From Rhodanobacter sp. AS-Z3 (GTDB lineage Bacteria; Pseudomonadota; Gammaproteobacteria; Xanthomonadales; Rhodanobacteraceae): a DNA stretch of 64,000 nt. The DNA lies in assembly GCF_029224025.1 (NCBI RefSeq), contig NZ_CP119392.1, positions 2,317,001 through 2,381,000 of the forward strand, read 5' to 3'. Below are positions 1-11,418 of the stretch, piece after piece (position 1 is the first letter of the stretch; each line of letters opens with the position of its first letter). Both the position numbers and the translations under genes were made by a program. A model generated the notes under the pieces. That model was not told where the DNA came from. It ran no database searches and saw nothing but the letters and a program-made list of their open reading frames with translations.

Positions 1-147
1 GGGCCCTTGCCATTGGGGCGGCTGGGCAAGGGTCAGTGGCGCCGACTCGATGAGGACGAAGTGCGTTCCCTTACCATGCCTCGTCCCTAGGGGCCCGCTC
101 GCGGGCGCTGCTCCTGCTCCGATGCGCCGGGTATTCTCGGCCGCCCC

Positions 148-1347
148 TCAGCTTCCGATCACACCCAGCTTGCGCCCGACCTTGGTAAACGCGGCAATCG
201 CCTGGTCAAGATGTTCGCGGGTATGTGCTGCACTCATTTGCGTGCGAATGCGCGCCTGACCCTGCGGCACTACCGGAAAGAAGAAACCGGTGACGTAGAT
301 GCCTTCTTCGAGCAGGGCAGTGGCCATCGCCTGCGCTTTCGGCGCGTCGTAAATCATCACCGGCACGATCGGATGCACGCCCGGCTTGATGTCGAAACCG
401 GCGGCAGTCATCTGTTCGCGGAAGTAGCGCGTGTTTTCCTTGAGCTGGTTACGCAGATCGCCGGCACTGGCCAGCATGTCGAATACCTTGATGCCTGCAG
501 CAACCACATGCGGCGGCAAGGAGTTGGAGAACAGATAGGGGCGTGAGCGCTGCCGCAGCAGTTCGATGACTTCCTTGCGGCCAGTGGTGAAACCGCCCAA
601 GGCGCCACCGAGTGCCTTGCCGAGCGTGCCGGTGAAGATGTCGATCTTGTCCATCACGCCGTTGACCTCGGCGGCGCCGCGACCGGTGTCGCCGAGGAAG
701 CCGGTGCAATGACATTCGTCGATGTGCACCATCGCGCCGTATTTCGCGGCCAGTGCGGTGATTTGATCGAGCTTGGCGATGAAGCCGTCCATCGAAAACG
801 AGCCGTCGGTGGTGATCAGCTTGGTGCGCGCACCGGCCGTATCGGCGGCTTTGAGCTGGGCTTCCAGATCGGCCACGTCGCTATTCGCGTAACGGAAGCG
901 TTTGGCCTTGCACAGGCGGATGCCGTCGATGATCGATGCATGATTCAGTGCATCGGAAATCACCGCGTCTTCTTCGCCCAGCAACGGCTCGAACAGGCCG
1001 CCATTGGCATCGAAGCAGGCCGCATAGAGGATGGTGTCCTCGGTGCCGAAGAACTCGGCGATCTTCGCTTCGAGCTGCTTGTGCAGATCCTGGGTGCCGC
1101 AGATGAAGCGCACGCTGGCCATGCCGAAGCCGTGCGTGTCCAGCGCGTTCTTGGCCGCGGCAATCACTTCGGGATGGTCGGCCAGTCCCAGGTAATTGTT
1201 GGCGCAGAAGTTCAGTACCTTGCGGCCGCCTTCCAGCTCGATCTCGGCGGACTGCGGCGAGGTGATGATGCGCTCGGCCTTGAACAGTCCTTGCTCACGG
1301 ATGGATGCCAGCTCGGCGGTGTAACGGTCTTTCGCGGTATAGGTCAT
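148..1347 (-). CDS. kbl: Glycine C-acetyltransferase (2-amino-3-ketobutyrate CoA ligase)
   Basis: Second step of threonine catabolism: cleaves 2-amino-3-ketobutyrate with CoA to glycine and acetyl-CoA, in the cytoplasm. The 399-residue protein has the full length of the PLP-dependent alpha-oxoamine synthase family. Visible are the NHAS motif (His136), the HIDECH motif (Asp210) and the PLP-lysine motif [10 protein letters not shown] (Lys244, the same number as in E. coli Kbl). The start lies 1 nt after the tdh stop, so kbl is downstream of tdh in a coupled two-gene operon. Recognition is firm; the context (tdh) confirms it. Confidence 0.96.
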   Translation of the reverse strand: MTYTAKDRYTAELASIREQGLFKAERIITSPQSAEIELEGGRKVLNFCANNYLGLADHPEVIAAAKNALDTHGFGMASVRFICGTQDLHKQLEAKIAEFFGTEDTILYAACFDANGGLFEPLLGEEDAVISDALNHASIIDGIRLCKAKRFRYANSDVADLEAQLKAADTAGARTKLITTDGSFSMDGFIAKLDQITALAAKYGAMVHIDECHCTGFLGDTGRGAAEVNGVMDKIDIFTGTLGKALGGALGGFTTGRKEVIELLRQRSRPYLFSNSLPPHVVAAGIKVFDMLASAGDLRNQLKENTRYFREQMTAAGFDIKPGVHPIVPVMIYDAPKAQAMATALLEEGIYVTGFFFPVVPQGQARIRTQMSAAHTREHLDQAIAAFTKVGRKLGVIGS

Positions 1348-1348
1348 G

Positions 1349-2383
1349 TCAATTCCAGGAGCAGACGACTTTGCCGCAGACGCCGGCGTCCATCAGGTCG
1401 AAACCTTTCTGGAAGTCGTCGATGTGGATCTGGTGGGTCAGCACTTTTTGCAGCGGGAAGCCGGTCAGCACCATTTGCGTCATCTTGTACCAGGTCTCGT
1501 ACATCTTCCGGCCGTAGATGCCTTGCAGGGTAAGGCCCTTGAAGATCACCTTGTCCCAGTCGATGCCCGCACCGCGCGGCATGATGCCGAGCATGGCGAC
1601 CTTGCCGCCGTGGTACATGCAGTCGAGCATGTCACCGAACGCACGCGGGTTTCCGCTCATCTCCAGGCCCACGTCGAAGCCTTCCATGTGCAGGTCCTTC
1701 ATCACGTCCTTGAGCGACTGGTTGGTGACGTTGACCACGCGGGTGGCGCCCATGTCGGCGGCCAGTTTCAGGCGGAAATCATTGACGTCGGTGACCACCA
1801 CGTTGCGGGCGCCGATGTGTTTGCAGATGCCGGCCGCAATGATGCCGATGGGTCCGGCGCCGGTGATCAGCACGTCCTCGCCGATCACGTTGAATTCCAG
1901 CGCGCAGTGCGCGGCGTTGCCGTAGGGATCGAAGAACGCCGCCAGCTCGGACGGGATCTGGTCGGGAATCGGCCATAGATTCGACGCCGGCATGCTCATG
2001 TATTCGGCGAAGGCGCCATTACGGTTCACGCCGATGCCGATGGTGTTCGGGCACAGATGCTGGCGACCGCCGCGGCAGTTGCGACAGTGACCGCACACGA
2101 TGTGGCCTTCGGCCGAGACGCGATCGCCGATGTTGTAACCGGTCACGCCTGGGCCGATTTCCACGATACGTCCGACGAATTCATGGCCGATGGTGAGGCC
2201 TGGCTTGATCGTGCGCTGGCTCCACTCGTCCCACTTGTAGATGTGCAGGTCGGTGCCGCAGATCGCGGTTTTTTCGATCTTGATCAGCACTTCGTTGGGG
2301 CCGACCACGGGCATCGGCACTTCTTCCATCCAGATGCCCTGTTCGGGCTTGCGCTTGACCAGTGCTTTCATCGTCTGCGACAT
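1349..2383 (-). CDS. tdh: L-threonine 3-dehydrogenase
   Basis: NAD-dependent, zinc-containing dehydrogenase that oxidises threonine to 2-amino-3-ketobutyrate, the substrate of the adjacent Kbl. The 344-residue medium-chain dehydrogenase shows the catalytic zinc ligands Cys42 and His67-Glu68, the structural zinc cysteines Cys97, Cys100, Cys103 and Cys111, and a Rossmann GAGPIG at about 175-180. It is first in the tdh-kbl operon. Upstream on the same strand, a TATAAT -10 lies at 2428-2433 (read on the minus strand) but I see no good -35 at the right distance. Confidence 0.96.
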   Translation of the reverse strand: MSQTMKALVKRKPEQGIWMEEVPMPVVGPNEVLIKIEKTAICGTDLHIYKWDEWSQRTIKPGLTIGHEFVGRIVEIGPGVTGYNIGDRVSAEGHIVCGHCRNCRGGRQHLCPNTIGIGVNRNGAFAEYMSMPASNLWPIPDQIPSELAAFFDPYGNAAHCALEFNVIGEDVLITGAGPIGIIAAGICKHIGARNVVVTDVNDFRLKLAADMGATRVVNVTNQSLKDVMKDLHMEGFDVGLEMSGNPRAFGDMLDCMYHGGKVAMLGIMPRGAGIDWDKVIFKGLTLQGIYGRKMYETWYKMTQMVLTGFPLQKVLTHQIHIDDFQKGFDLMDAGVCGKVVCSWN

Positions 2384-2636
2384 GGGGAATCCATTGGTGG
2401 GCCCGCGGAACGGGCAGGGAAACGTTGATTATAGAACGCAGCAGATTTCTTGCTGGCGTCAGCGGAACGGGGCTGAAGTGATGGCGCAGATTGTCGCGGG
2501 TCTCTCCGTGGCGAGGTCTGCAGAACGCATGCATGACTTGCGGCATATGCCGAAAGCGCTCGATTCGGTCATATATCGCAAGATATTACGCCATCACCTT
2601 CCGCCACTTCGGGCGGGAATTTCCCAGGAGAATGTC

Positions 2637-4799
2637 TTGCGTCGTCTATTGCTTGCTGCTGCCGTATCCCTCGGCTTGATCTCGTCCGCCGATGCTGTCG
2701 AAGGCATGTGGCAGCCCGCCCAGCTTCCGGGTATTGCCGCCACCTTGCAGCACCATGGTCTGAAGCTGGACCCGAAAGCGCTGACCGACCTTGCGGCTTA
2801 TCCGATGGGTGCGATCGTCAGCCTTGGCGGCTGCACCGCGTCCTTCGTTTCACCGGACGGTCTGGTGGTGAGCAATCATCATTGCGTTTACGGCGCCTTG
2901 CAGTTGAACTCCACGCCCGCAAACAACCTGATCGAGAAGGGCTTCCTGGCGAAGACGCGCGCTGAGGAGCTGTCCGCCGGGCCGTCCCAGCGGATTTACG
3001 TCACCGAAGAAATTCGTGATGTCAGCAACGACATCAACGCGAAGCTGAGCGATGGCATGACCGGTGCCGATCGCTACAAGGCGATCGAGCTGGCGATCAA
3101 GGAACAGGTGAAGGCGTGCGAAAGCGACGGCTACCGCTGTGGTGTGTACAGCTTCCATGGCGGTTACAGCTATCAGTTGATCAAGCAACTGGAAATCAAG
3201 GATGTGCGCCTGGTCTACGCGCCAGCGGACTCCATCGGCAAGTTCGGCGGTGATGTCGACAACTGGATGTGGCCACGCCACACCGGCGACTTCGGCTATT
3301 ACCGTGCCTACGTCTCCAAGGATGGCAAGTCGGCGGCGTATTCGAAGGACAACGTGCCGTACCAGCCGAAACATGTGCTCAAGGTCAATCCGCTCGGCGT
3401 GGAGCAGGGCGACTACGTGATGGTGGTGGGCTATCCGGGCCGCACCAATCGCTATCGCCTCGCCGAGGAAGTGCAAAGCGCGATCGACTGGACCTACCCG
3501 ACCCAGATCAAGGTCTACGAAGACACGCTGAACATCATCAACACGGCGGGCAAGGTCAACCCCGACGTGGCGGTGAAATACGCCAGCATGGTCGCGGGTC
3601 TCAATAATTATCTGAAGAACTTCGGGGGCCAGCTCGAAGGTCTGCATCGCGCTGAGGCGGTCGAGGTGAAGCGTGCGCAGGAAACGCGATTGGAGTCCTG
3701 GCTGAAGCAGCAGGGTGGAGCGGAGAATGCCGCACTGGCTGCAGACATCAACACGCTGCGTCAGCAGATCGCCGACAATCAGGCTCATCGTGATCGCGAC
3801 CTTGCCGTCGGTCTGGTCACGCGCGCCCAGTTGCTGAGTACGGCCGTGCGCCTGACCCAGCTGGCCAAGGAACGCCCCAAGGCCGATCTGGCACGCGATG
3901 CCGGTTATCAGGAGCGTGACTGGGTACGCATCGAAGGCGGACTGAAGCAGATGGATCGCCGTTTCGATGCAAAAGTTGACCAGCAGCTGATGGTCTACGG
4001 CCTCACGCGTTACGTGGCCCTGCCGCAAGCAGAACGTCTGCCGGCGCTGGACGCATGGCTGGCCGGTGCGAATACCAAGGCGCAACTGACGGCCAAGGTC
4101 GCCGCGCTGTATGCCGGCAGCACGCTGGACCATGTGGACCAGCGCATGAAGTGGTTTGCCGCCGACAGCAAAGCCATCGACGCCAGCAGCGACAGCATGC
4201 TCAAGCTGGCTCGTGCAGTGCAGCCACAACTGAAGACCCTGGAAGATGCCGCCGATGCCCGTGACGGTGAAATGAGCAAGCTGCGCCCGCGCTATATGCA
4301 GGCGATGATTGCCTGGAAGGATTCGCAGAAGCTGCCGGTCTATCCGGATGCGAACAGCTCGTTGCGGGTCACCTTCGGCAACGTACAGGGCGTGGCACCG
4401 CGCGATGGCGTCAGCTACGCAGCGTTCACCACCGCGCAGGGCATCGTCGAAAAGAACACCGGCGTCGAGCCGTTCAACGCGCCGAAGGCCGAGATCGCCG
4501 CGATCAAGGCGAAAGCATTCGACAGCTACGCCTCACCGAAGCTGGGCATCTTGCCGGTGAACTTCCTGGCCGATCTGGACATCACCGGCGGCAACTCCGG
4601 TTCGCCGGCGATGGACGCCAACGGACAGTTGGTTGGCCTGGCGTTCGACGGCAATTGGGAGTCGGTCAGCGGTGACTGGCTGTTCAACCCGGAGTTGAAC
4701 CGCTCGATCCAGGTCGATGTGCGCTACATGTTGTGGGTGATGCATCACCTCGACCATGCCGACAATCTGTTGAAGGAAATGGGCGTGCCGGCAAAGTAA
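2637..4799 (+). CDS. S46 family dipeptidyl-peptidase, secreted (DPP7-like)
   Basis: Periplasmic serine dipeptidyl-peptidase of family S46. I place the start at TTG 2637 because AGGAG at 2626-2630 lies 6 nt upstream and the product then begins with a signal peptide (MRRLLLAAAV..., cleavage probably after ADA at about residue 20); further upstream the frame is not signal-like. Catalytic residues expected for the family are visible: His81/82 in SNHHC, Asp218 in HTGDF, Ser654 in GGNSGSP. The residue that sets specificity in the family is Gly672 in FDGNW, the DPP7-type (hydrophobic P1) rather than the arginine of DPP11; that specificity is an inference. About 720 residues, normal length. Divergent from tdh. 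Confidence 0.9.
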   Translation: MRRLLLAAAVSLGLISSADAVEGMWQPAQLPGIAATLQHHGLKLDPKALTDLAAYPMGAIVSLGGCTASFVSPDGLVVSNHHCVYGALQLNSTPANNLIEKGFLAKTRAEELSAGPSQRIYVTEEIRDVSNDINAKLSDGMTGADRYKAIELAIKEQVKACESDGYRCGVYSFHGGYSYQLIKQLEIKDVRLVYAPADSIGKFGGDVDNWMWPRHTGDFGYYRAYVSKDGKSAAYSKDNVPYQPKHVLKVNPLGVEQGDYVMVVGYPGRTNRYRLAEEVQSAIDWTYPTQIKVYEDTLNIINTAGKVNPDVAVKYASMVAGLNNYLKNFGGQLEGLHRAEAVEVKRAQETRLESWLKQQGGAENAALAADINTLRQQIADNQAHRDRDLAVGLVTRAQLLSTAVRLTQLAKERPKADLARDAGYQERDWVRIEGGLKQMDRRFDAKVDQQLMVYGLTRYVALPQAERLPALDAWLAGANTKAQLTAKVAALYAGSTLDHVDQRMKWFAADSKAIDASSDSMLKLARAVQPQLKTLEDAADARDGEMSKLRPRYMQAMIAWKDSQKLPVYPDANSSLRVTFGNVQGVAPRDGVSYAAFTTAQGIVEKNTGVEPFNAPKAEIAAIKAKAFDSYASPKLGILPVNFLADLDITGGNSGSPAMDANGQLVGLAFDGNWESVSGDWLFNPELNRSIQVDVRYMLWVMHHLDHADNLLKEMGVPAK

Positions 4800-4820
4800 G
4801 CCGGGACAAGGATGGCCGGC

Positions 4821-4852
4821 AAGGCCTGCGTCCTCGACGCAGGCCTTCGTTG
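4821..4852 (+). terminator. Hairpin terminator after the S46 peptidase gene
   Basis: A perfect 12-bp stem (4821-4832 with 4836-4847) closes a 3-nt loop just 22 nt after the peptidase stop codon. The T-tract is weak, so the termination strength is uncertain. Confidence 0.55.
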
Positions 4853-4950
4853 CGTCTGTGGTTCGGGAAGTTCGCTCAGTGGCTTGATCGTCGGACTCGG
4901 GGTCATGGAAAACTCTCGGTATCCTCTGCGTCGACACCTACAATGGGCGC

Positions 4951-5919
4951 ATGCCTGTCGATCATCGTCCCCTTGCCATCTTTCTGATGGGCCCCACCGC
5001 CTCGGGCAAGACGGCGCTGGCCTGCGAGTTAAGCGAACGATTCCCGCTGGACTTGATCAGCGTCGATTCGGCGCTGGTTTACCGTGGCATGGATATCGGC
5101 ACGGCGAAGCCTGACACGGCGACGTTGGCGCGTTATCCACACGCGCTGGTGGATATCCGCGATCCGGCTCAACCTTATTCTGCCGCTGACTTTTGTGCCG
5201 ATGCCGTGCCCGTGATGGAGCGGATCAGTGCTCAGGGCAGGGTGCCCTTGCTGGTGGGTGGCACCGGGCTGTACTTCCGGGCGTTGCAGCAGGGCTTGTC
5301 CGACTTGCCCGAAGCCGACCCGGCCACGCGGGCGCGACTGGGTGCCGAAGCACTGCAATCGGGCTGGCCGGCGATGCACGCGCGCTTGGCACAAGTGGAC
5401 CCCGTTGCCGCGCGCCGCATCGACAGTAATGACACACAGCGGCTGCAACGGGCGCTGGAAGTATTCGAATTGACTGGCCGTCCGCTGTCTGAATTGCAGG
5501 GTGCCGGCAGGAGCGCTCCATTCCCGTGGCGAGTGCTGAAATTGGCCTTGCTTCCTGCCGACCGGCACCAGCTGCATGCGCGCATCGCCGGGCGCTTCGA
5601 TCTCATGCTGGCGGATGGCTTTCTTGACGAGGTGGGTGTGTTGCGCAAACGCGGCGACTTGAATGCGGACCTGCCGGCCATCCGTGCCGTGGGCTACCGT
5701 CAGGCATGGGAGCATCTGGACGGCCACACCAGCGCGACAGAATTCCGTGACCGGGCCATCTTTGCCACCCGGCAGCTGGCCAAGCGCCAGATCACCTGGC
5801 TGCGCAGTGACCATGGTGCACGCTTGTTCGAGCCGGATCAGGCGGGCTTGCTGACGCAGGCCTGCAGCGCGGTGGAGTTGTTTGTGCGCGAATCGGGCGC
5901 GGCAAGCGTGCAAGCGTGA
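4951..5919 (+). CDS. miaA: tRNA dimethylallyltransferase
   Basis: Transfers a dimethylallyl group to A37 of tRNAs that read codons starting with U. The 322-residue protein begins with a P-loop GPTASGKT (residues 14-21), followed by the [16 protein letters not shown] segment and the [10 protein letters not shown] motif typical of MiaA. It heads the conserved gammaproteobacterial run miaA-hfq-hflX-hflK-hflC-purA. Start ATG 4951 is the first methionine, and the P-loop sits at the expected distance from it. Confidence 0.96.
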   Translation: MPVDHRPLAIFLMGPTASGKTALACELSERFPLDLISVDSALVYRGMDIGTAKPDTATLARYPHALVDIRDPAQPYSAADFCADAVPVMERISAQGRVPLLVGGTGLYFRALQQGLSDLPEADPATRARLGAEALQSGWPAMHARLAQVDPVAARRIDSNDTQRLQRALEVFELTGRPLSELQGAGRSAPFPWRVLKLALLPADRHQLHARIAGRFDLMLADGFLDEVGVLRKRGDLNADLPAIRAVGYRQAWEHLDGHTSATEFRDRAIFATRQLAKRQITWLRSDHGARLFEPDQAGLLTQACSAVELFVRESGAASVQA

Positions 5920-6051
5920 CGTACTGCCCTTGCCGGGTGCAAAAATCTTCTTTCATCAAGCATTTGAAAGCAGCTAACATCGAACGATGTTGGGTCGGGG
6001 CGCCATTCGCGTTTTTTCTCCGATCTGTTCGTGGCAAGGGGAGAACAAGAA

Positions 6052-6333
6052 ATGTCCAAGGGGCAGTCATTGCAAGATCCATTTTTGAATGCGTTGCGGC
6101 GTGAGCGAGTGCCGGTAGCCATCTACCTGGTCAATGGGATCAAGTTGCAGGGAACCGTTGAATCGTTCGATCAGTTTGTGGTGCTGCTGCGCAATCAGGT
6201 CAGCCAGATGGTCTACAAACATGCGATTTCGACCGTGGTACCGAGTCGCAACGTGCGTATCGGCAACGGCCACGATGGGCACGAGGGTCATGATCCGGCC
6301 GATACCTCGGCAGCAGACGACACCCACGCTTGA
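6052..6333 (+). CDS. hfq: RNA chaperone Hfq
   Basis: Hexameric RNA-binding chaperone that pairs small RNAs with mRNAs. 93 residues; start ATG 6052 gives the usual [14 protein letters not shown]-terminus and has AGGGGAG about 9 nt upstream. Sm1 ([21 protein letters not shown] region) and Sm2 ([10 protein letters not shown]) are both intact. The C-terminal tail is short and unusually rich in His, Asp and Gly (GHDGHEGHD), unlike the E. coli tail. It lies between miaA and hflX as in most gammaproteobacteria. Confidence 0.97.
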   Translation: MSKGQSLQDPFLNALRRERVPVAIYLVNGIKLQGTVESFDQFVVLLRNQVSQMVYKHAISTVVPSRNVRIGNGHDGHEGHDPADTSAADDTHA

Positions 6334-6390
6334 TTCGGGGCGGTCCAGCCCGCATGACAGAGGTTTGCTCCTGAAGGATCATGCCCAATC

Positions 6391-7692
6391 GTGTTTGACC
6401 GTCAAAAGAGAGGCGATCGCGCCGTCCTCGTCCTGCCGCATTCGCGTGGCGAGGGCGACTCGTTGCGCCGTGCGGAGGAATTCGCCGAGCTGGTGAAGTC
6501 CGCCGGGGCCGAGGTGCTTGGCGTGATCAACGCCCGCGTCGAAGATCCCAACCCGCGTTATTACATCGGCAGCGGCAAGGCCAACGAGGTCGCCGAGGCG
6601 GCGCGTGCGCTTGAGGCTGATCTGGTGCTGGTTGACCACCTGTTGACTCCGGTGCAGGAACGCAACCTGGAGAAGCATCTGGGCGTGCGCGTGGTCGATC
6701 GCGCCGGCCTGATCCTGGACATCTTCGCCCAGCGCGCGCGCTCCCATGAAGGCAAGCTGGAAGTGGAGCTGGCCCAGCTCAAGCATCTGGCCACCCGGTT
6801 GGTGCGTGGCTGGACCCATCTCGATGCCCAGCGTGGCGGCGCCATCGGCAACCGCGGCCCGGGCGAAACCCAGCTGGAAACGGACCGCCGCCTGCTGGGC
6901 GAGCGCGTCAAGCAGCTCACCAAGCGGCTGGAAAAAGTGCAGGTTCAGCGCGGCCAACAACGCCGTTCGCGACTGCGCAACACGGTGCCGCGGGTGGCCC
7001 TCGTCGGCTATACCAATGCCGGCAAGTCGACCTTGTTCAATGCGCTCACGACGGGCGATGTCTATGCCGCCGACCTGCTGTTCGCCACCCTCGATCCCAC
7101 CGTACGCAAGCTGGAAAATCTCAGTTGCGGACCGGCAGTGATCGCTGACACGGTCGGTTTCATCCGCGAGCTGCCGCATGACCTGGTCGCGGCCTTCCGC
7201 GCCACCCTCGCCGAAGCGCGTGATGCCGACCTGCTGCTGCATGTCAGCGATGCAGCCGACGAAGAGCGCGAGCGACTGCACGGCGTGGTCGACAAGGTGC
7301 TGGAGGAAATCGACGCAGGCGACGTTCCCCAGTTGCATGTGATGAACAAGATCGACCTGGCCGGGGCCGAGCCGCGCATTGAGCGTGATGGCACTGGCAA
7401 GCCGGTACGCGTGTGGCTGTCGGCGGGCACGGGAGTTGGCTTGGAGCTGCTGCGTCAGGCGCTGGGTGAATTGCTCGGTGGCGATCGGGTGCAGGCGCCG
7501 CTGCACCTGCCGCTGTCAGCGGGGCGTTTGCATGCCCGGCTCAAGGCTGCCGGTGCGATCAGCAGCGAGACGATCGACGAGCACGGCTGGCAGCTTCTCA
7601 TCGATGCGCCACGCAGCGTGATTGCCCCGCTCAGCGGTGGCGATGCCAACGAGGCGCAGCTGTTACGCGAACTGTTGGCTGTGGCGGAATGA
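6391..7692 (+). CDS. hflX: GTPase HflX (ribosome-associated)
   Basis: GTPase that binds the large ribosomal subunit and rescues stalled or heat-damaged ribosomes. 433 residues: an N-terminal HflX domain with a glycine-rich linker (GAIGNRGPGETQLE), then a G domain with G1 GYTNAGKST (206-214), G3 DTVGFIRELPHDL and G4 NKID. The start is GTG 6391; no better in-frame start is available. It sits between hfq and hflKC, but the 181-nt gap before hflK suggests that hflKC has its own promoter. Confidence 0.95.
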   Translation: MFDRQKRGDRAVLVLPHSRGEGDSLRRAEEFAELVKSAGAEVLGVINARVEDPNPRYYIGSGKANEVAEAARALEADLVLVDHLLTPVQERNLEKHLGVRVVDRAGLILDIFAQRARSHEGKLEVELAQLKHLATRLVRGWTHLDAQRGGAIGNRGPGETQLETDRRLLGERVKQLTKRLEKVQVQRGQQRRSRLRNTVPRVALVGYTNAGKSTLFNALTTGDVYAADLLFATLDPTVRKLENLSCGPAVIADTVGFIRELPHDLVAAFRATLAEARDADLLLHVSDAADEERERLHGVVDKVLEEIDAGDVPQLHVMNKIDLAGAEPRIERDGTGKPVRVWLSAGTGVGLELLRQALGELLGGDRVQAPLHLPLSAGRLHARLKAAGAISSETIDEHGWQLLIDAPRSVIAPLSGGDANEAQLLRELLAVAE

Positions 7693-7873
7693 CATTGCGG
7701 CGTGGTACGCGACAACAGTCACGCTCTGATAGAATTGGCCCTGTTTGCGTGGCTGCGAGAGGCGGCGAACGCAGGATATCGACAGTCTTGGCTGAATCTC
7801 ATGTGTAACCCGGTTCAACACGCGTTTCGGCCGTGGTTGCCGGCCTCCGGACATCCCCAAAGGAGACTGACTC

Positions 7874-8941
7874 GTGGCATGGAATGAACCCGGCAACAAC
7901 GGGCAAAAAGATCCGTGGAACAGGAATCGCCAGGGCGGCAAGTCGCCCGTGGACGACCTGCTGAACAAAGCCAGAAAGCATGTTGGCAAGATGGGCCAGG
8001 GTCCGGGCAGCATCCTTACTGGCATTGTGGTTCTGCTGGTGGTCGGCCTGCTGTTCAGCAGCTACACCATCATCGGTGCACGCCAGCAGGGTGTGGTGCT
8101 GCGTTTTGGCCAGTACTCGCGCACGCTGTCACCGGGTTTTCACTTCAAGCTGCCGCAGCCAATCGAGTCGGTGAACAAGGTCGAAGCCACGCGCATACGC
8201 TCGGTCACCGACAAGGTGGCGATGCTGACCAAGGATGAGAACATCATCACGATCGACTTCACCGTGCAGTATCAGGTGGACGATTCGCGCAAGTATCTGT
8301 TCTCCCTGAACGACCCCGATGGAACCATCAGCGCGGCTGCCGAGGCTGCCGTGCGCGGAGTGATCGGCGGCAGCGATATGGATCAGATCCTCTCCGCGGC
8401 CGGCGCTAGCCTGGTCGCGCAGGCACAGGAAGCCTTGCAGAAGACGCTGGACGGGTACGATTCCGGCCTGCGTGTCACCGAAGTCAGCTTTCAGAACGTG
8501 GCGCCGCCGAACGAAGTGAAGGATGCCTTCGACGACGTCAACAATGCGCGCGAAGACAAGCAAAGCATCGAGAACGGTGCCCTGGCGTATGCCAGCAAAG
8601 TGGTGCCAGTGGCGCGTGGTGACGCCGCCCGCATTGCCGCTGAAGCTGCCGGTTACAAGGCGGAGCGCATCGCTCGTGCCGAGGGTGATGCGGCGCGCTT
8701 CGACCTGCTGTTGACCCAATACAAGGCTGCGCCAGAGGTAACCCGCAAGCGCTTGTGGCTGGAAACGATGGAGCAGGTGATGGCCAAGAACCCGAAGGTG
8801 ATCGACGGTTCCGGTGGTCGCAACATCATCAATCTGCCGACGCTGCAGGGCAGCCCGACGCCATCCCCCGAGCCAGCGACTACCACCGCTGTGGTGACAC
8901 CAAACGCCAGCGATGCCGGCAACAAGGGAGCACAGCCATGA
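7874..8941 (+). CDS. hflK: FtsH modulator HflK (SPFH membrane protein)
   Basis: Inner-membrane SPFH/prohibitin protein that forms a large complex with HflC around the FtsH protease. 355 residues starting at GTG 7874, 7 nt after a strong AAAGGAGA. A Gly/Asn/Lys-rich N-terminus is followed by one membrane helix (about 50-72) and the SPFH domain; the C-terminal tail is rich in Thr, Pro and Ala. The stop overlaps the hflC start (ATGATGA), so the two genes are translationally coupled. Confidence 0.95.
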   Translation: MAWNEPGNNGQKDPWNRNRQGGKSPVDDLLNKARKHVGKMGQGPGSILTGIVVLLVVGLLFSSYTIIGARQQGVVLRFGQYSRTLSPGFHFKLPQPIESVNKVEATRIRSVTDKVAMLTKDENIITIDFTVQYQVDDSRKYLFSLNDPDGTISAAAEAAVRGVIGGSDMDQILSAAGASLVAQAQEALQKTLDGYDSGLRVTEVSFQNVAPPNEVKDAFDDVNNAREDKQSIENGALAYASKVVPVARGDAARIAAEAAGYKAERIARAEGDAARFDLLLTQYKAAPEVTRKRLWLETMEQVMAKNPKVIDGSGGRNIINLPTLQGSPTPSPEPATTTAVVTPNASDAGNKGAQP

Positions 8942-9807
8942 TGAAGATGGGTTCCATCATTCTGGCGCTTGTGCTGGTTCTGCTCGGCCTGAACAGCATG
9001 TTCGTGGTCAGCGAAGGGCATAGTGCGTTGGTGCTGCAATTCGGCCGCATCGTGCAGACCGACTACCAGCCCGGCCTGCATTTCAAGTTGCCGGTGATCC
9101 AGCAGGTGATGAATTTCGACAAGCGCATCCTGTCGCTGGACGCCGCGCCGGAACGCTATTTCACCTCCGAGAAAAAGAGCGTCAACGTCGACTTTTACGT
9201 GAAGTGGCGCGTGGCCGACAACGCGGCCTACTACCGCGCGACGGGTGGCGACCAGCTGCAGGCAGCGCAGCGTTTGACGCCGATCGTCAAGGACGCGCTG
9301 CGCTTCGAGTTCAACGCGCGCACCTTGCCCGACCTGATTTCCGGTGGGCGCAAGGACATCACCGAGCGCGTGCGTGCCCAGACGGATGCTTCCGCCCGCA
9401 AGAACCTCGGTATCGCTGTGGTCGACGTGCGCATCAAGCGCATCGATCTGCCGAACGAGGTCAGCGAGTCGGTGTACAAGCGCATGCGCGCCGAGCGTCT
9501 GCAGCTGGCCAACGAGCTGCGCTTCACCGGCCAGGAGTCGGCCGAAACGATTCAGGCGGACGCCGATCGTCAGGGCCAGGTGTTGCGTGCCGATGCCCAG
9601 CGTGACGCGGCCAAGGTGCGCGGTGACGGTGATGCCCAGGCCGCCACGATCTACGCACAGGCCTACAGCAAGGACCCGGAGTTCTTCACTTTCTATCGCA
9701 GTCTGGCGGCGTATCGCAACTCGTTCGAGGACGGCAAGGGCGTGATGATCCTGAAGCCGGACGACGAATTCCTGCGTTACTTCGAACAGTCCAGCCCCAA
9801 GCGCTGA
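8938..9807 (+). CDS. hflC: FtsH modulator HflC (SPFH membrane protein)
   Basis: Partner of HflK in the membrane complex that controls FtsH proteolysis. ATG 8938 overlaps the hflK stop; ATG 8941 next to it is an equally possible start. The product is 289 residues with an N-terminal membrane helix (about 5-25), the SPFH domain, and a long Ala/Gln/Arg-rich helix (about 185-245) ending in the conserved SLAAYRNSF segment. Confidence 0.95.
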   Translation: MMKMGSIILALVLVLLGLNSMFVVSEGHSALVLQFGRIVQTDYQPGLHFKLPVIQQVMNFDKRILSLDAAPERYFTSEKKSVNVDFYVKWRVADNAAYYRATGGDQLQAAQRLTPIVKDALRFEFNARTLPDLISGGRKDITERVRAQTDASARKNLGIAVVDVRIKRIDLPNEVSESVYKRMRAERLQLANELRFTGQESAETIQADADRQGQVLRADAQRDAAKVRGDGDAQAATIYAQAYSKDPEFFTFYRSLAAYRNSFEDGKGVMILKPDDEFLRYFEQSSPKR

Positions 9808-9817
9808 GTCGAACCTG

Positions 9818-10000
9818 ATGCACCAGCTGATTGCGGCTTTGTGCCTGATGCTGGTGATCGAGGGCTTGTTCCTGTTCGCGGCACCGCAGGGCTGGCAAGC
9901 GATGATGCGCGAAGCGCTGAAACTGCCGCCGCGCAGCTTGCGACTGTTTGGCGCTGGCGCGATGGTGTTGGGACTGGTGCTTTTGCAGTTTTTTCATTGA
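9818..10000 (+). CDS. DUF2065 (YjeT-like) small membrane protein
   Basis: 60-residue protein with two predicted membrane helices (about 4-22 and 42-59) separated by a short loop containing PQGWQAMMREA and PPRSLR. This is the DUF2065/YjeT pattern, a family of unknown function typically found between hflC and purA, exactly as here. It starts 10 nt after hflC and is probably part of the same operon. Confidence 0.85.
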   Translation: MHQLIAALCLMLVIEGLFLFAAPQGWQAMMREALKLPPRSLRLFGAGAMVLGLVLLQFFH

Positions 10001-10055
10001 TAAGCGCCGCAGCTTCACGTGGGCGCGCAAACCTGATCGAAACCTCCCGGAGTAA

Positions 10056-11354
<1,299 letters not shown>

Positions 11355-11376
11355 TCGCTGATGGCTCGGAGTGAAA

Positions 11377-11406
11377 GAAAAAGGCCCCGCATTGCGGGGC
11401 CTTTTT
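11377..11406. terminator. Bidirectional terminator between purA and the secreted 118-aa gene
   Basis: An AAAAAGGCCCCGC / GCGGGGCCTTTTT inverted repeat with a 3-nt loop (11391-11393) is flanked by A-run and T-run, so it should terminate both purA and the convergent gene at 11419. Confidence 0.85.
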
Positions 11407-11418
11407 CATCTGCAGTGA

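Noticed and set aside
1..147. A gene or regulatory element at the left edge
   Set aside because: The stretch is GC-rich with only short chance frames; no clear terminator, promoter or coding signal could be supported.
2241..2636. An N-terminal extension of the S46 peptidase from an upstream in-frame start
   Set aside because: The upstream segment would put the signal peptide in the middle of the protein and covers the divergent promoter region; AGGAG with TTG 2637 is better.
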